Part shown: positions 19,821 to 23,222 of the stretch, one piece after another | Layout: each line of letters starts with the position of its first letter | Numbering within the stretch: position 1 is the first letter of the stretch | NCBI RefSeq assembly: GCF_000003605.2 | Contig: NW_003131859.1 | Span: 412,327-435,548, forward strand | DNA: 23,222 bases | Direction: 5' to 3' | Origin: Saccoglossus kowalevskii | Taxonomy: Eukaryota > Hemichordata > Enteropneusta > Harrimaniidae | Program-made: the position numbers and the translations under genes | Notes under the pieces: generated by a model | What the model was told of the DNA's origin: nothing | The model's database searches: none | What the model saw: only the letters and a program-made list of their open reading frames with translations

Positions 19821-22800
19821 CTATTTATATACAAAGACATTGTTTCATTTTATTCATCAAATAATAATAAATAATAAAAAATTAAATCAGATTTATATTT
19901 TCTGTACTTTGGCAACTTTTTGGGATAAACATTTGATATTTACCGGTAGTGAAAATAGAAATATATATACATGTACATGTATATGTATTACAAAATATTG
20001 AAGAAACATAGTCAAAATAAAAAAAAATTAAATTTACGAGAAACAAGAGAATAATATTGTTCTTTTTATTGGTTTCCATAATAAAAGTTTCCCCCTATAT
20101 CTAAATTTTTCTGTGAACAGGATGACTCAGGCTGTCATATAACAATCTCTGTATTGTTACAAATCAAATTGACATATAATTTATGAGTTTCCAAGTGTGC
20201 TAATAATATTGATATTTATTCTCATGGTGCTTTTGCAGATCGGCTCAAAATCAGCTCAATAAATGCAAATTTGGATTTGAGGTATTTCTCATTACATCTA
20301 ATCATAGTTCCTTCGCGGTATGTGGTCGTAAATAATTTTTTTTTTTTTTATATTTCAGGTCAAATCAAAATACACACACTTAAGAGTTCCTCAATTTATT
20401 TGTTCACAACTCCCATTCCCAGAGCTTATCCGTCCACTTCACAGATTTTCATCAACAAATATTTGCTTCATGATACTGCCCTCAATGGTGATAATTTGTA
20501 AATCTTTCGTTTAAAATCAAAGACCTACCGGATGGTGTGACCGTTGTTGTTCGAACGCCAGTATTTGAAGTCCCCTTCTGCTTACAGATACTGATAACAT
20601 AGACAATATCAACTCAGCAATTGCCATGGCAACTATACCTCCATCAATTGCCAAACGTGCATATATAATCGATCGCCCGGCCTTGAATTCAAGTTCATCC
20701 TGTGTAGAAAATGCAGTTACAACTGTAAGCTAATGAGTTGAAGGGCGAAGGTCGTCGCGTACTGTTCGATAAAATACGTTGCTTTTTTACTAGTATATGA
20801 AATTCGAACACGCCCTGCGCGACGATCACTGCCCTTTAATATAATTGTGCATTATAACAAATGTGGTCAGAAACAGAGGATCAATGAGAGCACGCCCTCT
20901 TGTGACTGCTCCTAACTTAATTAAAGCGCGGTAGTCGTCCGCGCTGCGCAATGTGCGAGATATATGGGTCTCATATAAACAAATATGGCGACTTTGACTG
21001 TTGCGCAGATCAACGAGTATGAACTGAGACGTTACCAAGCTTTAATTAGATAATTTTCATGTTATTCGAAGGTATTACGGAGTCACCGGCGGTAATCAGT
21101 GCATATCGCGCCCAGGTCAAACCTCATACTTGTGATTTCCATTTGAAGAGCGCATTGGATTGTGGGAAAATCAATGTTTAATATCAACACAAATGTCACA
21201 CATGCGCAGCGCGACGACTACCGCGCTTTAACGTCATTGCTTTTCGTCCACGGGAAAACACACCCTATATCGTACGCGTCAAGATTCAGATTTTTCAAAA
21301 TAATCTATAAAACAAAAAAATGTTATTTAATAGAGCAAGATGGTACCATCACTAACATATCTAACAAATGGTAGACTACCTGCACGTTGACAGGTCCCAG
21401 AAAAGTGTCTTTGATGCAACGTATACTACGCTCCCTGGCCCAACCATCGGACAGCCCCAACTATCGAACGGACGGTCTCGCTTGCTTGCGTTCCAAGTTG
21501 CGGCAGTCGTCGTGCTGCGTCTTGTTCGATATGGGACTCATAGCGACGTATACAACGGGTGTAAAATACATGTACATTGTTTATTTACATGAAATTCGAA
21601 CACGCGCCGCGCTGCACGACGACCACCGCGCTTTAAAATCAGGTAACCCATATTCATATTACACACAGTACAGCTTATGGGGGCGGGGTGTGCTGGTCGG
21701 TTTCAGTTGCTAATTCAGCGCTACATCGAGACGGCGTTTACTGAGCGAGCTTTTTAACTACGATTGAAATATACATTCGTGTTTACACACAATTCGAACA
21801 AGCGCTGTATGGCAAATGTAACGTTTTCATTATTGCGGTAATGAGAATATGTAAAGTTTTGTTTTGTTTTGTTTTGTAAAGTTTTGATGACCGGTCACTG
21901 GTAGCATAGTGGTTGTCGCTCCAGACACATGATCGGTAGACCCATGTTCAAACCCCTACCCTGGGTGAGTGCGCCACAGACTCAATGGGAAGGCCAATTC
22001 CACTGGCCGAGATTCATTCACTAACGAATGCGACTTTGGGGGAACCTTTGTTAAGGTCCGCAGGTGCTTGTGTTCGACCGAGCCTGGTTGACGCCAGGAT
22101 AGCGCATTAAAATTGCCATTTGACAGAGAGATGGCCACACAGCCCTGTCATGTAGTTCCAAACTTGAATATGACTTCTGTGGCAAAATGCACTATGTGTC
22201 AGCACTAGCACTTGCAATTTGCACATACAAAAAAAAAGTCAGGAGAGACAACGGTGACATTCAAATATTTAAAAAAAAAAGTTTTGTTTACTTTTAAAGC
22301 TATTCATTGTTCAGGTAAATTGGAAAATGTGGGGGGGGGGCGTAAAATTTCACAATGCAATCTAATATCGCTAGTATATTATGGGATATGTCAACTGGTA
22401 ATCAGCAACAATCGGCCTGGGTGTATGAAAAAAACACTACACACATTTGAGGTCTAAACGACCTGTTTTGAAATGACCCTTGACTTCCAAAAAAGCAAGA
22501 AGATTTCTTTGTTAATTACGTATTTTGTTTTATGGGACATTGTTGTTTTATTCATAAAGTATAAATCAGAGTTCAACACTAATACTGGAATAAGTTCAAG
22601 TTTGGGGAGAGTGGGCGGAGCTTTACTGAACTCTGACTCAGAGGTCATCCATCATTTTGCAACATCGCTCGATTCCACAAGGTAAATGACATCCTCAGCA
22701 GTGGGAGATGCATGACGTCATATAGTAGTTCATTTTAGTCACCATGACGACGCAGGAAATGAGACATACCTTATTGTCGCTATGCCATGCTTGTTCTTCG

Positions 22801-23024
22801 CAAATACCATGTGTCCCAAATACGACCAATGATAACGCGAATAAAATAGAAACACAAGAGCACACCATATAAGTTGTTATCTAGAAAGAATGTATGAATT
22901 AAAATGCGCAGACTGAAAACATGTTGCTTTTTTTGTATTTCAAGTAGTTATAATACCGTTGATATATATCCGTTACCTACCGTGTATTTCTGTGTTTTTC
23001 TTGATGAGATGATTGCCACGGATC
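19653..23024 (-). CDS. MS4A/CD20-like four-transmembrane protein, 3' four exons (5' part off the right edge)
   Basis: MS4A proteins are four-pass plasma- or endosomal-membrane proteins linked to receptor signalling and sensing. Exons 23024-22981, 22880-22770, 20699-20529 and 19820-19653 all have clear acceptors and donors, and all junctions after the first are phase 0. Together they encode about 164 residues. In order: the cytosolic loop after TM2 (GSVAIISSRKTQKYT, its first Gly from a split codon), TM3 (YMVCSCVSILFALSLVVFG), an extracellular loop with one Cys, TM4 (GGIVAMAIAELILSMLSVSV), then a cytosolic tail rich in basic residues and proline ending EVDGQDT. The order and the G-S-hydrophobic-K-pattern loop match the CD20-like family as I remember it. 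TM1 and TM2 must lie beyond 23222. Other tetraspan families are possible; identity at the family level is moderate. Confidence 0.72.
20529..20699 (-). CDS. MS4A-like exon: fourth transmembrane segment, 171 bp
   Basis: The acceptor TGCATTTTCTACACAG ends at 20700 and the donor is CATCCG|GTAGGT at 20528-20527. 57 codons, phase 0 at both ends: DELEFKAGRSIIYARLA leads into the helix IDGGIVAMAIAELILSMLSVSVS, then the juxtamembrane SRRGLQ. The acidic residue inside the helix (AIAELIL) is at the place where MS4A proteins commonly carry Glu (as in LLEF). Confidence 0.78.
20737..21810. repeat. cluster of GC-rich hairpin motifs in alternating orientation
   Basis: Copies of a 30-45-bp motif (consensus ATTCGAACACGC, then GCGCGACGACTACCGCGC, then TTTAA) lie at 20737-20770 (-), 20801-20840 (+), 20921-20955 (-), 21197-21231 (+), 21502-21530 (-), 21593-21636 (+) and a partial one at 21791-21810 (+). 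A further minus copy is cut by the window end (23205-23222). The copies at 20921 and 21197 are reverse complements over about 33 bases with two single-base indels. The core is itself self-complementary (GCGCG ... CGCGC, 8-nt loop). Function unknown. Confidence 0.85.
21890..22237 (+). mobile_element. tRNA-derived SINE with A-tail
   Basis: A RNA polymerase III A box TAGCATAGTGG (21902-21912) and B box TGTTCAAACCC (21945-21955) stand at normal tRNA spacing, followed by an unrelated body of about 270 bp and an A9 run (22229-22237). The head does not fold into a functional tRNA as far as I can see, so this is a SINE and not a tRNA gene. It is inserted antisense in the MS4A-like intron. The right boundary is uncertain: the body proper might end near 22150. 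No clear target-site duplication was found. Confidence 0.7.
22770..22880 (-). CDS. MS4A-like exon: third transmembrane segment, 111 bp
   Basis: The acceptor CATTCTTTCTAG ends at 22881 and the donor is AATAAG|GTATGT at 22769-22768. 37 codons, phase 0 at both ends: ITTYMVCSCVSILFALSLVVFG is a clear membrane helix, followed by THGICEEQAWHSDNK, the start of the extracellular loop. Confidence 0.75.
22981..23024 (-). CDS. MS4A-like exon: inter-TM2/TM3 cytosolic loop, 44 bp
   Basis: The acceptor TTTCAACAG ends at 23025 and the donor is ACACG|GTAGGT at 22980-22979. The first two bases close a codon from the upstream exon (NGA; G would give Gly). It then encodes SVAIISSRKTQKYT, ending in phase 0. Small size and position between TM2 and TM3 exons fit MS4A gene structure. 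The 100-bp intron that follows is short for this window. Confidence 0.68.
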
Positions 23025-23222
23025 CTGTTGAAACAAACTAAATAAATGAAATAATTAAATTAATTAAAATACCTTGCTTGCTTGCTTGCTTGATTGATTG
23101 ATTAAATTGATCAATAAATATTGGCGCAATAACTGAATCATATTGTTTATTAAACTTTACCGATTGCTGCATGTTGTGGTTATTTCATTCATTTTATTTA
23201 TTTATTAAAGGGCGGGGTCGTC
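23025..23222 (-). other. MS4A-like intron running off the right edge
   Basis: Upstream of the 44-bp exon on the minus strand I see no exon with a hydrophobic segment, so the TM1/TM2 exons must lie outside. The last 18 bases are a truncated copy of the GC-rich motif found at 20737-21636. Confidence 0.5.
23071..23104. repeat. (CTTG)n(ATTG)n tetranucleotide microsatellite
   Basis: CTTG repeated about four to five times, passing into GATT/ATTG repeats, within the intron upstream of the 44-bp MS4A-like exon. Confidence 0.85.

Larger units (their letters stand above)
20700..22769 (-). other. MS4A-like intron of 2070 bp, repeat-rich
   Basis: Between the TM3 and TM4 exons. It contains a cluster of GC-rich hairpin motifs (20737-21810), a tRNA-derived SINE (about 21890-22237), a (TTTTG)n run (about 21857-21877), a G-run at about 22330-22340 and a TGACGTCA site (22713-22720). 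It is CpG-richer than the rest of the window between 20740 and 21640. Confidence 0.7.

Noticed and set aside
21360-21480. Minus-strand exon MVGPGSVVYVASKTLFWDLS with a donor at CAG|GTAGTC, as part of the MS4A-like gene
   Set aside because: It ends in phase 2, whereas the TM4 exon needs phase 0, and the TM3 and TM4 exons already join in frame as the family requires.
21893-21965. Functional tRNA gene
   Set aside because: A and B boxes are present, but I could not see an acceptor stem or proper anticodon arm, and a SINE-like body with an A-run follows.

Overview
The window is AT-rich, intron-rich animal nuclear DNA. Genes are split by GT-AG introns, separated by long non-coding stretches, and interspersed with minisatellites, MITE-like palindromes and a tRNA-derived SINE. 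There are no operons, Shine-Dalgarno sites or other prokaryotic features. The gene set (a USPL1 SUMO protease, a RITA1 Notch-pathway regulator and an MS4A/CD20-like tetraspanner) together with the repeat style fits a marine invertebrate such as a mollusc, another lophotrochozoan or an invertebrate deuterostome. The species cannot be fixed from the sequence.

Layout. (1) 1-300: probable 3'-terminal exon of a + strand gene lying mostly off the left edge, with an AATAAA. (2) 300-3650: non-coding DNA with a 58-bp satellite that has a 116-bp dimeric higher-order period (602-1040) and a 214-bp palindromic MITE-like element (2669-2882). (3) 3656-9625, minus strand: a complete USPL1 gene. I rebuilt five coding exons (885 aa, all phases agree) plus a likely non-coding first exon. 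Intron 1 carries about 33 copies of a 21-bp minisatellite. (4) 9626-14950: the USPL1 promoter, a perfect 35-bp palindrome, a (TTTTA)26 microsatellite, a 63-bp hairpin and otherwise featureless DNA. (5) 15035-15643, + strand: a single-exon RITA1 coding region with a duplicated VDE.LFG / PPWV / LW(T/S)PP module. (6) 16560-19650: non-coding DNA with a 30-bp tandem repeat. (7) 19653-23024 and beyond, minus strand: the 3' four exons of an MS4A/CD20-like gene. These exons are too short or too hydrophobic to stand out as long ORFs, and the gene's 5' half lies beyond the right edge. Its 2.07-kb intron holds a SINE and a cluster of GC-rich hairpin motifs in alternating orientation.

The three genes do not form an obvious pathway: USPL1 removes SUMO in the nucleus, RITA1 exports RBPJ and binds tubulin, and MS4A proteins sit in the plasma or endosomal membrane. 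Their closeness looks like ordinary neighbourhood rather than a functional cluster. The most novel items are the tandem RBPJ-binding-like motifs in RITA1 and the alternating GC-rich hairpin family. The statements about families rest on remembered motifs and no database search was run.
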